In this document: piece after piece, positions 1-5,126 of the stretch
Layout: the number at the start of each line of letters is the position of its first letter
How positions within the stretch are numbered: position 1 is the first letter of the stretch
Source of the DNA: Bacteroidales bacterium
Lineage (GTDB): Bacteria > Bacteroidota > Bacteroidia > Bacteroidales > UBA12077
DNA length: 5,126 nucleotides
Direction of reading: 5' to 3'
NCBI GenBank assembly: GCA_030643125.1
Contig: DAOWML010000188.1
Span: 1 to 5,126, forward strand
Notes under the pieces: model-generated
What the model was told of the DNA's origin: nothing
Database searches by the model: none
Seen by the model: the letters and a program-made list of their open reading frames with translations, nothing else
Translations under genes and position numbers: made by a program

Positions 1-904
1 CATCCTTTTGGCTAAACTCTTTTACTTCAATTTTTGATTTCTCTAATTTATCAATCTGTTCGTATATCTGTTTTAACTTTTTATTATCAGTTGCTCTGAA
101 ATATTCACCTCCTGTATTTTGAGCAATTTCCTGTAAAGTTTCCTCGTCAATTTCTACCGGCACGTTTCTTATTTGTATGCCAAATGGCGTTGGTACAGGA
201 TATGGAGCCATTCCTTCTGTTCCAACCCCGACAGTATAAACTCTTATTCCAAAAGTTTGAGCTAGTTCAGCAGCAGTTACCGGTGCTATTGCTCCTCTAT
301 TATTAACACCATCTGTTAAAAGAATTATAACTTTACTTTTTGCATCACTATCTTTTAATCGGCTAACGGAAGTTGCCAGTCCCATTCCAATAGCTGTTCC
401 ATCTTCAATCATTCCGCTTTTAATATCTCTAAAAAGATTTATTAACACTCTATGATCTGTTGTTAAAGGACACTGCGTAAAACTTTCGCCACTGAATACA
501 ACTAAGCCCATTCTGTCATTTCTACGACCTGCAATAAACTGAATTGCTAAATCTTTTGCAGCTTCTAGCCGATCAGGCTGAAAATCACGGGCCAACATAC
601 TACTTGAAATATCTAGAGCTAACACAATATCAATACCTTCAGATTCTTCGTTTTTCCAACTCAAAATAGATTGTGGCCGGGCAATTGCGATAATTATTAA
701 TACGATGGTAAGGACTCTTAATGCAAAAACTACATGTCGTAAAATATGCTTGTATGTAATATGATTTTTACCAATACCTTTTATAGTAGAAACCTGAATA
801 CTGGCATGTGTTCGTTTATGATTTAGCACATACCACACAATAACAGGTACTACTAAAAGTAGCAGGTATAATAAATTTGGATTTACAAATGTTATATTAT
901 TCAT
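1..904 (-). CDS. batA: BatA-like membrane-anchored VWA domain protein, 3' end truncated by window
   Basis: I translated this frame by hand from an ATG at 904 (MNNITFVNPNLLYLLLLVVP); it stays open for 301 codons to the window edge. Two hydrophobic segments come first, at about residues 10-27 and 58-75, followed by the ARPQ motif typical of BatA/BatB at the end of the second span. A VWA domain starts near residue 90. Its metal-ion-dependent adhesion site (MIDAS) looks complete: DISSS at 98-102 (D98, S100, S102), T170 in DGTAIG, and D198 in LLTDG. The family is usually about 325-330 residues with a third membrane span at the C-terminus, so only roughly 25-30 residues should be missing. In Bat clusters this protein presents a metal-binding VWA domain at the inner membrane, presumably as a partner of the MoxR ATPase. 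The upstream gene ends 25 bp before it, implying cotranscription. BatB is the main alternative name, but position directly after the BatD/DUF4381-like gene and the two N-terminal spans favour BatA. Confidence 0.9.
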   Translation of the reverse strand, partial: MNNITFVNPNLLYLLLLVVPVIVWYVLNHKRTHASIQVSTIKGIGKNHITYKHILRHVVFALRVLTIVLIIIAIARPQSILSWKNEESEGIDIVLALDISSSMLARDFQPDRLEAAKDLAIQFIAGRRNDRMGLVVFSGESFTQCPLTTDHRVLINLFRDIKSGMIEDGTAIGMGLATSVSRLKDSDAKSKVIILLTDGVNNRGAIAPVTAAELAQTFGIRVYTVGVGTEGMAPYPVPTPFGIQIRNVPVEIDEETLQEIAQNTGGEYFRATDNKKLKQIYEQIDKLEKSKIEVKEFSQKD

Positions 905-929
905 AACTTATTGTTCAAATAATCTTTTT

Positions 930-1928
930 CTAATTATTTTGTTCTTCAAGCATTTCAACTTTTTCTTTAATATCCTCTTCGGTCGAATCAGTTTCTTCTT
1001 CAATTATCAATTTTGTTCTGTCCACAAATTCGTAAGCTCCATTCATACAACTTTCATGTTCATCAGCCAGAGGTTTAAATTTTGCAAACTTGACCAAGTC
1101 AGAGGTATAAAATATGTCCTTTAAATTATTAAATGCATCTTCATCTTTGAATCCTGAAATATTAAGCGACTCTAAAATTTCTTCGCTTGTTCTTTCCAAA
1201 GTACGAATGGCATATCTGTTCCATAAATACATTCTAAGAGTATCAGTTAATACCGTGTAATAATCTTTAATCCTTCCCTGTTGCCAGAGCTTATCTGTTT
1301 TCAGCTTAGACAAATCGCGTAAAGCAATAATGTGAGCCGGCTCACGGGGTTTAAATCGTTTTATTATAGGTTCATTACGACGTATTTTTCTAATGATGTA
1401 AATAATTACCAAAATCAACAGTACTAAGCCTAATCCACCACCAGCCCATGGAAATACTTCAGCAAAACTCAATGGTGCTTCGTAAGGCATCTTAATATCT
1501 TTAATAGCTTGAGTAGTATCAACCTGAATAGTATTTACTTTAAATAGTATTGGCTCTGACCTTAAAGTATCGCTATAATATAAAAAAGGAATTGGAGGTA
1601 GTACATAATAGCCTGAATCAAATGCTGTAATCAATAATCGTTTTTTGATAATAAAATGTCCGCTTTCTAGTAGAGTTGTATCATTTTCTGATTGCTCAAG
1701 AATCTCAATCTGTTTTGTAAGTTCTTCTTTAAATATAGGGATTCCAACAAATTCTTTAATTGGTTGTTTGACCTCCAGTTCTAAACCAACCTGGTCGCCA
1801 ATTAAAAATTCTGTTGTATCCATTTTGGCTTTCACTGTTACATTTTGGGCCATAACAACCGAAAACAATGAACTTAGTATTACTAAATGAATAAAATAAA
1901 GTTTATATGTTTTAAATATTCGCACCAT
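930..1928 (-). CDS. BatD/DUF4381-like single-span membrane protein of the Bat operon
   Basis: I chose the ATG at 1928 (MVRIFKTYKLYFIHL..., 332 residues). A TTG at 1943 in the same frame would add five residues (MIFDF) before an otherwise normal signal peptide and is less likely. Residues 1-27 look like a signal peptide (basic start, hydrophobic core, VMA-Q cleavage region). About 30-155 is a beta-rich periplasmic region with repeated hydrophobic strand patterns. About 160-180 (WAGGGLGLVLLILVIIYII) is a membrane span, followed by a basic stop-transfer stretch (RKIRRN). The C-terminal 150 residues should be cytoplasmic. They contain PAHIIALRDL, a DYYTVLTDTLRMYLWNRYAI segment and ERTSEEIL, which are characteristic of the BatD/DUF4381-type cytoplasmic domain found beside MoxR and VWA genes. 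The tail is strongly acidic. The gene starts 20 bp after the DUF58 stop and ends 25 bp before batA. It probably couples periplasmic and cytoplasmic parts of the Bat complex; the biochemical role is unknown. Confidence 0.8.
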   Translation of the reverse strand: MVRIFKTYKLYFIHLVILSSLFSVVMAQNVTVKAKMDTTEFLIGDQVGLELEVKQPIKEFVGIPIFKEELTKQIEILEQSENDTTLLESGHFIIKKRLLITAFDSGYYVLPPIPFLYYSDTLRSEPILFKVNTIQVDTTQAIKDIKMPYEAPLSFAEVFPWAGGGLGLVLLILVIIYIIRKIRRNEPIIKRFKPREPAHIIALRDLSKLKTDKLWQQGRIKDYYTVLTDTLRMYLWNRYAIRTLERTSEEILESLNISGFKDEDAFNNLKDIFYTSDLVKFAKFKPLADEHESCMNGAYEFVDRTKLIIEEETDSTEEDIKEKVEMLEEQNN

Positions 1929-1948
1929 AAAATCAAAAATCAATTCAA

Positions 1949-2833
1949 TTATCGCTTTTTAAAGAGTTTAATTAAAGGTTTAACATAATCTTCGTCGGTA
2001 GCAATTGAAACAAAATCAACACCAGCACGAACCATAGTATCACTAACAGATACTTCCATAGTTCTATACCAATTAGCATAATTTTCACGAAGACTTGCAC
2101 TTGTTGTATCTACCCATGCATATTCTCCGGTTTCGGCATCTTTCATACGAATAATACCGACTGAAGGAATTTCCTTTTCGCGTTTGTCGTATATTTTTAA
2201 TCCAATAATATCATGTTTACGATTTGCAATTCGAATAGCCTCATCAAACCGCGGCAATCCGGAATCCGGGTCATCATCAATAAAATCAGAAATTAAAAAA
2301 GCTGTACTTCTTTTCTTTATAGCATTGGTTAAATAACGAAGCGCTTCAGCAATATTTGTTTCCTTATTTTCAGGAGTAAAATTGATTAACTCTCTTATAA
2401 TCCTTAATATGTGCGTTCTTCCTTTTTTAGGAGGAATAAATTTTTCTACCTTATCACTGAATAAAATCACTCCTATTTTATCGTTATTATGAATTGCGGA
2501 AAAAGATAAAACAGCAGAAATTTCGGTAATAAGATTTTTCTTTAATTGAGACTGTGTTCCAAATACACGTGAATTACTAACATCAACAAGTAGCATTACT
2601 GTTAGTTCGCGCTCTTCTTCGTATATTTTAATATAAGGATGATTAAAACGAGCAGTTACATTCCAGTCTATATTTCTAATATCATCTCCATACTGATATT
2701 CACGTACTTCGCTAAAAGCCATACCACGACCTTTAAACGCACTATGATATTCGCCTGCAAAAATATTTTTTGATAAACCTCTGGTTTTAATCTCTATTTT
2801 TCGTACTTTCTTAAGTAGTTCTGAAGCTTCCAC
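1949..2833 (-). CDS. DUF58 domain protein with VWA-like MIDAS
   Basis: This is a soluble protein of 294 residues from the GTG at 2833, which gives MEASELLKKVRKIEIKTRG, the usual start of Bacteroidota DUF58 proteins. A TTG at 2839 is the only earlier possibility, because an in-frame TAA lies directly before it. There is no in-frame ATG near the start. The DUF58 signature occupies residues 28-62 (GEYHSAFKGRGMAF..., then GDDIRNIDWNVTAR). A VWA-like metal site follows: DVSNS at 84-88 (D84, S86, S88), T159 in ETNIAEAL and D183 in ISDFIDDD. No signal peptide or membrane span is visible, so it should be cytoplasmic. DUF58 genes are habitual neighbours of MoxR ATPases, and the two are thought to work as ATPase and adaptor. 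Length is normal for the short DUF58 type. Gaps of about 25 bp upstream and 20 bp downstream place it in the middle of the operon. Confidence 0.93.
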   Translation of the reverse strand: MEASELLKKVRKIEIKTRGLSKNIFAGEYHSAFKGRGMAFSEVREYQYGDDIRNIDWNVTARFNHPYIKIYEEERELTVMLLVDVSNSRVFGTQSQLKKNLITEISAVLSFSAIHNNDKIGVILFSDKVEKFIPPKKGRTHILRIIRELINFTPENKETNIAEALRYLTNAIKKRSTAFLISDFIDDDPDSGLPRFDEAIRIANRKHDIIGLKIYDKREKEIPSVGIIRMKDAETGEYAWVDTTSASLRENYANWYRTMEVSVSDTMVRAGVDFVSIATDEDYVKPLIKLFKKR

Positions 2834-2858
2834 ACCCAATTAATTTAGTGGTTTTACA

Positions 2859-3275
2859 TCAATCTTTCTCTTCGAGCTTCTTCGTAATAACAGAAAAATA
2901 CCATTCTTCTTTCTTGATTTTGATAACAAAATTTTCTTTCCCTGAAACATAATCGTACCAGGTTAGGCTTTGCTTATACTCATAATTTTGGTTTAATTGG
3001 GCGATTGTTGTTTTTAATAAACTATAATCGCACATTAACATTTGATATTTGCAATATCCATCATCATTGAGTACAAACAAATAAGTACGATAACCATCAA
3101 AATCTTCAAATTTAATGAAACTACTTTTACCCATAACTTCTTTCGAAAAATAAAAGTCTTTATGGTTTTCTTTCATTTCCTTTTTGATCGTTAACTTATG
3201 TTTACCTACAAAACTTTGTCCAAGAACGTTTAAGCTCGAAACTACAATTAACAGAAGTACAATTATTTTTTTCAT
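2859..3275 (-). CDS. Small secreted protein of unknown function inside the moxR-DUF58 gap
   Basis: I do not recognise a named family. The protein has 138 residues from an ATG at 3275. Residues 1-20 (MKKIIVLLLIVVSSLNVLGQ) form a clear signal peptide with likely cleavage around LG-Q/S; there is no lipobox cysteine, so it is probably a soluble periplasmic or exported protein. The mature part is about 118 residues, very rich in lysine and aromatic residues. It alternates hydrophobic and polar residues in a way that suggests beta strands (TYLFVLNDDGYCKY, ENFVIKIKKEEWYFSVI). Two cysteines, C75 and C82, could form a disulfide. The gene lies 20 bp after moxR and about 25 bp before the DUF58 gene, all on one strand, so it is almost certainly cotranscribed. 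Its base composition looks like its neighbours. A role as a periplasmic accessory to the Bat complex is possible, but the sequence does not show it. Confidence 0.8.
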   Translation of the reverse strand: MKKIIVLLLIVVSSLNVLGQSFVGKHKLTIKKEMKENHKDFYFSKEVMGKSSFIKFEDFDGYRTYLFVLNDDGYCKYQMLMCDYSLLKTTIAQLNQNYEYKQSLTWYDYVSGKENFVIKIKKEEWYFSVITKKLEEKD

Positions 3276-3295
3276 TTGACAGATGTATGTAACTT

Positions 3296-4291
3296 TTATG
3301 GAACTTCAATAGTATTCAGGATTTCCGTAATAATATCTTCTGATGTTACATTTTCTGCTTCGGCTTCGTAAGATAATCCAATTCTGTGGCGTAATACATC
3401 ATGACATACTGCGCGAACATCTTCCGGAATAACATACCCACGACACTTAATAAAAGCATAAGCTTTTGATGCCAAAGCCAAATTAATACTTGCACGTGGT
3501 GAACCACCAAAATTAATCATTGCAGAAAACTTCTCCAAACCATATTTTTCAGGAAATCTGGTTGCAAACACAATATCTAAAATATATCGCTCAATTTTCT
3601 CATCGATATACACATCTTTAACAACATTACGTGCATCAATAATGTTTTGTTTTTTTAGAATAGTATTTGCTTTTGGAAATTCTTTAGCAATATTCTCCCT
3701 AACAATCAGTTTTTCTTCTTCCATTTTCGGGTAATCAACCACTACCTTAAGCATAAAACGGTCAACTTGTGCTTCCGGTAAGGGATAAGTACCTTCTTGT
3801 TCGATAGGGTTTTGTGTTGCCATTACTAAGAACGGTTTTGGAAGTTGATACGTTTCTTTACCAATTGTAACCTGACGTTCCTGCATTGCTTCCAATAAAG
3901 CACTTTGCACTTTTGCAGGAGAACGGTTAATCTCATCAGCTAATACAAAATTAGTAAAAACTGGCCCCTTTTTAACCTGAAATTCTTCTTTTTTCTGACT
4001 GTAAATCATTGTGCCAATTAAATCGGCAGGTAATAAATCCGGCGTAAACTGAATACGGCTAAAATCTGCATCAACAATATTCGATAATGTACTAATAGCC
4101 AATGTTTTTGCTAAACCGGGAACACCTTCAAGTAAAATGTGCCCATCAGAAAGGAGACCAATTAAAAGAGAATCAACAAGATGTTTTTGACCAACAATCA
4201 CCTTGCCCATTTCCATTTTAATCATATCAACAAATGAACTTTCCTTCTCTATTCGATCATTCAGTTCTTTTATATCAACTGTTTCGTTCAT
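3296..4291 (-). CDS. moxR: MoxR-family AAA+ ATPase
   Basis: The protein has 331 residues from an ATG at 4291, the usual length of this family, with all expected AAA+ elements. Walker A is GVPGLAKT (56-63) with K62 and T63. Walker B is FVLADEIN (115-122) with D119 and E120. Sensor 1 is ATQNP (158-162) with N161. The arginine-finger region is EAQVDRF (173-179) with R178. Sensor 2 is GGSPRAS (262-268) with R266. The C-terminal lid ends with DVRAVCHDVLRHRIGLSYEAEAE, also typical. MoxR proteins are cytoplasmic chaperone-like ATPases, usually hexameric, that activate or assemble partners in cooperation with VWA proteins. Here the DUF58 and BatA genes downstream supply those. It is the first gene of the minus-strand cluster; the 560-bp spacer before it should contain the operon promoter. 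All catalytic residues are present, so it should be active. Confidence 0.97.
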   Translation of the reverse strand: MNETVDIKELNDRIEKESSFVDMIKMEMGKVIVGQKHLVDSLLIGLLSDGHILLEGVPGLAKTLAISTLSNIVDADFSRIQFTPDLLPADLIGTMIYSQKKEEFQVKKGPVFTNFVLADEINRSPAKVQSALLEAMQERQVTIGKETYQLPKPFLVMATQNPIEQEGTYPLPEAQVDRFMLKVVVDYPKMEEEKLIVRENIAKEFPKANTILKKQNIIDARNVVKDVYIDEKIERYILDIVFATRFPEKYGLEKFSAMINFGGSPRASINLALASKAYAFIKCRGYVIPEDVRAVCHDVLRHRIGLSYEAEAENVTSEDIITEILNTIEVP

Positions 4292-4515
4292 AGCTCATAA
4301 TTTTTGAAAAGATACATAAAATAATTTTGTTAAAATAATTGTAATAATTCTACTTCTGTCATTGTAAAATCAGGACAATATTAACTCAATTTTGTGTTAA
4401 AAAATGTTAAAGGAGTTTAAGAAAAATTAAGTTTACATTACAGTTAGGTGGATTGAAGGACTTACTTTTAAAATTGGTTATTTGATTGATTGTTTATTTG
4501 TTTATTTGTTTATTT
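4292..4515. other. Leader and promoter region of the moxR operon, no gene seen
   Basis: This stretch is AT-rich and has no convincing open frame on either strand. It must contain, or lie near, the promoter for the minus-strand operon. Bacteroidota promoters use a -7 element TAnnTTTG and a -33 TTTG. On the minus strand the nearest matches are TAATATTG (4383 to 4376, one mismatch) and TATCTTTT (4314 to 4307, one mismatch). Neither has a good -33 element at the usual spacing, and the second would leave a leader of under 10 bases. I therefore do not call a promoter. No strong purine-rich ribosome site precedes the moxR ATG, as is normal in this phylum. Confidence 0.4.
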
Positions 4516-4516
4516 G
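4493..4516. repeat. Three tandem copies of TTTATTTG
   Basis: The 8-mer TTTATTTG occurs at 4493-4500, 4501-4508 and 4509-4516 without a mismatch. It is preceded by degenerate copies (TTATTTGATTGATTG) from 4478. The last copy runs directly into the left end of the putative element starting at 4516, and a further GTTTATTTGTTTA copy lies immediately after the right end (4778-4790). Short tandem arrays like this can vary in copy number by slippage. Confidence 0.85.
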
Positions 4517-4777
4517 TAACTAATCAGTATGGTTAATATATAGAGCAAACACATTACTATTTTTATAACGATACTTAAACTATAATGCTTTGAGAACCTT
4601 TGTGTGTACTTTGTGTACCTTTGTGGTTTATTTTTTTACCACAAAGTAACACTAAGGTTTTTCACAAAGGCACACGAAGATTTGATTAAATAATATAGTT
4701 TCATTTTTTTATCAAAAATTTAGTGATTCGCTGATATGTTGAATATTACAAATATATATCATACACTGATTAGTCAC
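4516..4777. mobile_element. Putative 262-bp MITE with GTAAC/GTGAC ends and 8-bp target duplication
   Basis: The left end reads GTAACTAATCAGTAT (4516-4530). The reverse complement of the right end reads GTGACTAATCAGTGT (4777 to 4763), identical at 13 of 15 positions, including an uninterrupted 10-bp ACTAATCAGT. Allowing mismatches, similarity extends to about 26 bp (19 matches). The bases directly outside are GTTTATTT at 4508-4515 and GTTTATTT at 4778-4785, as expected for an 8-bp target duplication. There is no transposase or other gene inside. Further inverted pairs lie within it: AAACTATA (4577-4584) with TATAGTTT (4694-4701), and the CTTTGTG hairpin. Ends beginning GTAA plus 8-bp duplications are hallmarks of the IS66 family, so an IS66-type transposase acting in trans is a reasonable guess. 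The caveat is that the left flank is a tandem repeat of the same 8-mer, which makes a chance match of the duplication easier. Confidence 0.5.
4597..4670. repeat. Hairpin-forming repeat of CTTTGTG units
   Basis: The left arm contains CTTTGTG at 4598, 4609 and 4619, spaced 10-11 bp apart and ending in TTTGTGGT (4620-4627). After a T-rich loop (4628-4637), the right arm contains the complement: CACAAAG (4640-4646), a degenerate CACTAAG (4650-4656) and CACAAAG (4663-4669). The innermost stem pairs CTTTGTGGT with ACCACAAAG over nine bases, and 4608-4627 against 4638-4658 matches at most positions. CCTTTGTG at 4597-4604 can pair with CACAAAGG at 4663-4670. The segment is richer in G and C than the surrounding spacer. 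Similar CTTTGTG-rich palindromes are, to my recollection, frequent between genes in Bacteroidota genomes. Because both flanking genes point away from it, a terminator role is unlikely. Confidence 0.75.
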
Positions 4778-4850
4778 GTTTATTTGTTTATTAATAAGAT
4801 TATTAATCGCATATATCAATTAAAATGTATCAATTACAAAATATAAACAG
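4778..4850 (+). other. Leader of truA, no clear promoter or ribosome site
   Basis: The 73 bases between the putative element and the truA ATG are almost entirely A and T. I see no good TAnnTTTG element on the plus strand and no purine-rich ribosome site before the ATG; the bases before it read ATATAAACAG. If the 262-bp element really inserted here, it may have separated truA from its original upstream promoter or brought promoter-like sequence with it. Confidence 0.3.
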
Positions 4851-5126
4851 ATGAAACTCAGATATTTTGTTCAGCTTAGTTATAAAGGAACAAATTACCA
4901 TGGATGGCAAATTCAGACTAATGCTATTTCGGTTCAGGATGTTTTAACTAAAGCATTTTCAACTATCTTAAAAGAAGATATAGACATTACCGGAGCAGGA
5001 CGAACAGATACCGGTGTCCATGCTTCTTATTTTGTAGCTCATTTCGATTCTGTTAAAATTAATTTGCATTCGGATAGAAAGTTTCTTTTTAAGATAAATG
5101 GACTTTTACCAAAAGATATTGCAATA
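4851..5126 (+). CDS. truA: tRNA pseudouridine(38-40) synthase TruA, 5' part
   Basis: I translated this frame by hand. An ATG at 4851 opens 92 codons without a stop to the window edge. The N-terminus MKLRYFVQLSYKGTNYHGWQ is the typical TruA start (family pattern Y-x-G-x-x-Y-x-G-W-Q). Residues 48-58, GAGRTDTGVHA, are the catalytic motif, with D53 corresponding to the invariant catalytic aspartate (D60 in E. coli). FLFKINGLLPKDIAI matches the following segment that precedes the second half of the domain. The enzyme converts uridines 38, 39 and 40 of the tRNA anticodon arm to pseudouridine in the cytoplasm. Full-length proteins are about 245-265 residues, so roughly two thirds lie beyond the window. 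It is divergent from the Bat cluster and most likely an independent housekeeping gene. Confidence 0.96.
   Translation, partial: MKLRYFVQLSYKGTNYHGWQIQTNAISVQDVLTKAFSTILKEDIDITGAGRTDTGVHASYFVAHFDSVKINLHSDRKFLFKINGLLPKDIAI

Noticed and set aside
939..1124. Plus-strand open frame of 61 codons
   Set aside because: It lies entirely opposite the C-terminal part of the BatD-like gene, has a phenylalanine-rich composition that mirrors the acidic, lysine-rich coding strand, and shows no family features.
1645..1890. Plus-strand open frame of 81 codons
   Set aside because: It is antisense to the signal peptide and periplasmic domain of the BatD-like gene. Its serine-rich composition is what antisense of that region would give, and it has no recognisable motif.
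4307..4383. Defined promoter for the moxR operon
   Set aside because: TAATATTG (4383 to 4376) and TATCTTTT (4314 to 4307) each miss one base of TAnnTTTG and lack a good -33 element at the normal spacing. In such AT-rich sequence, matches of this quality are expected by chance.
4597..4670. Rho-independent terminator
   Set aside because: The stem is followed by no clean T-run at its base on either strand, the T-run lies in the loop instead, and both flanking genes are transcribed away from it, so no transcript needs to end here.
4478..4790. CRISPR array
   Set aside because: The 8-bp repeats are directly adjacent with no spacers, and there are no cas genes.
4292..4850. tRNA, riboswitch or small protein in the spacer
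   Set aside because: I found no cloverleaf-like pairing with a GTTC-type T arm, no known riboswitch core, and no open frame with a credible start and protein-like composition.

Overview
The window is AT-rich, its genes lack clear Shine-Dalgarno sequences, and it carries a Bat (Bacteroides aerotolerance) type cluster. Together with the protein signatures, this points to a member of the Bacteroidota, probably a Bacteroidia-type anaerobe or facultative anaerobe. This assignment is an inference from gene content and style; there is no rRNA marker here.

Positions 1-4291 hold five tightly spaced genes, all on the minus strand, read from right to left. They are a MoxR-family AAA+ ATPase (3296-4291), a small secreted protein of unknown function (2859-3275), a DUF58 protein with a von Willebrand A (VWA)-like fold (1949-2833), a membrane protein with a signal peptide, a periplasmic domain, one membrane span and a cytoplasmic domain (BatD/DUF4381-like, 930-1928), and a BatA-type membrane VWA protein (1-904, cut by the window edge). 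Gaps are 20-25 bp, so this is very probably one operon. The rest of the Bat set (BatB, TPR protein, larger BatD, BatE) would be expected beyond position 1. By analogy with MoxR/VWA systems, the ATPase is thought to remodel or load partners using the metal-binding VWA proteins as adaptors at the inner membrane. The substrate is unknown.

Positions 4292-4850 are a non-coding divergent spacer. Its most interesting content is a 262-bp segment (4516-4777). It is bounded by imperfect terminal inverted repeats beginning GTAAC/GTGAC, directly abutted on both sides by the same 8-bp sequence GTTTATTT, and contains no gene. This is the structure of a small non-autonomous insertion element (MITE). The GTAA-type ends and 8-bp duplication resemble the IS66 family. 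Inside it sits a hairpin-forming repeat built from three CTTTGTG-like units facing three complementary units.

Positions 4851-5126 (+ strand) are the first 92 codons of truA, the tRNA pseudouridine(38-40) synthase, cut by the right edge. It is transcribed away from the Bat cluster and is probably unrelated in function.
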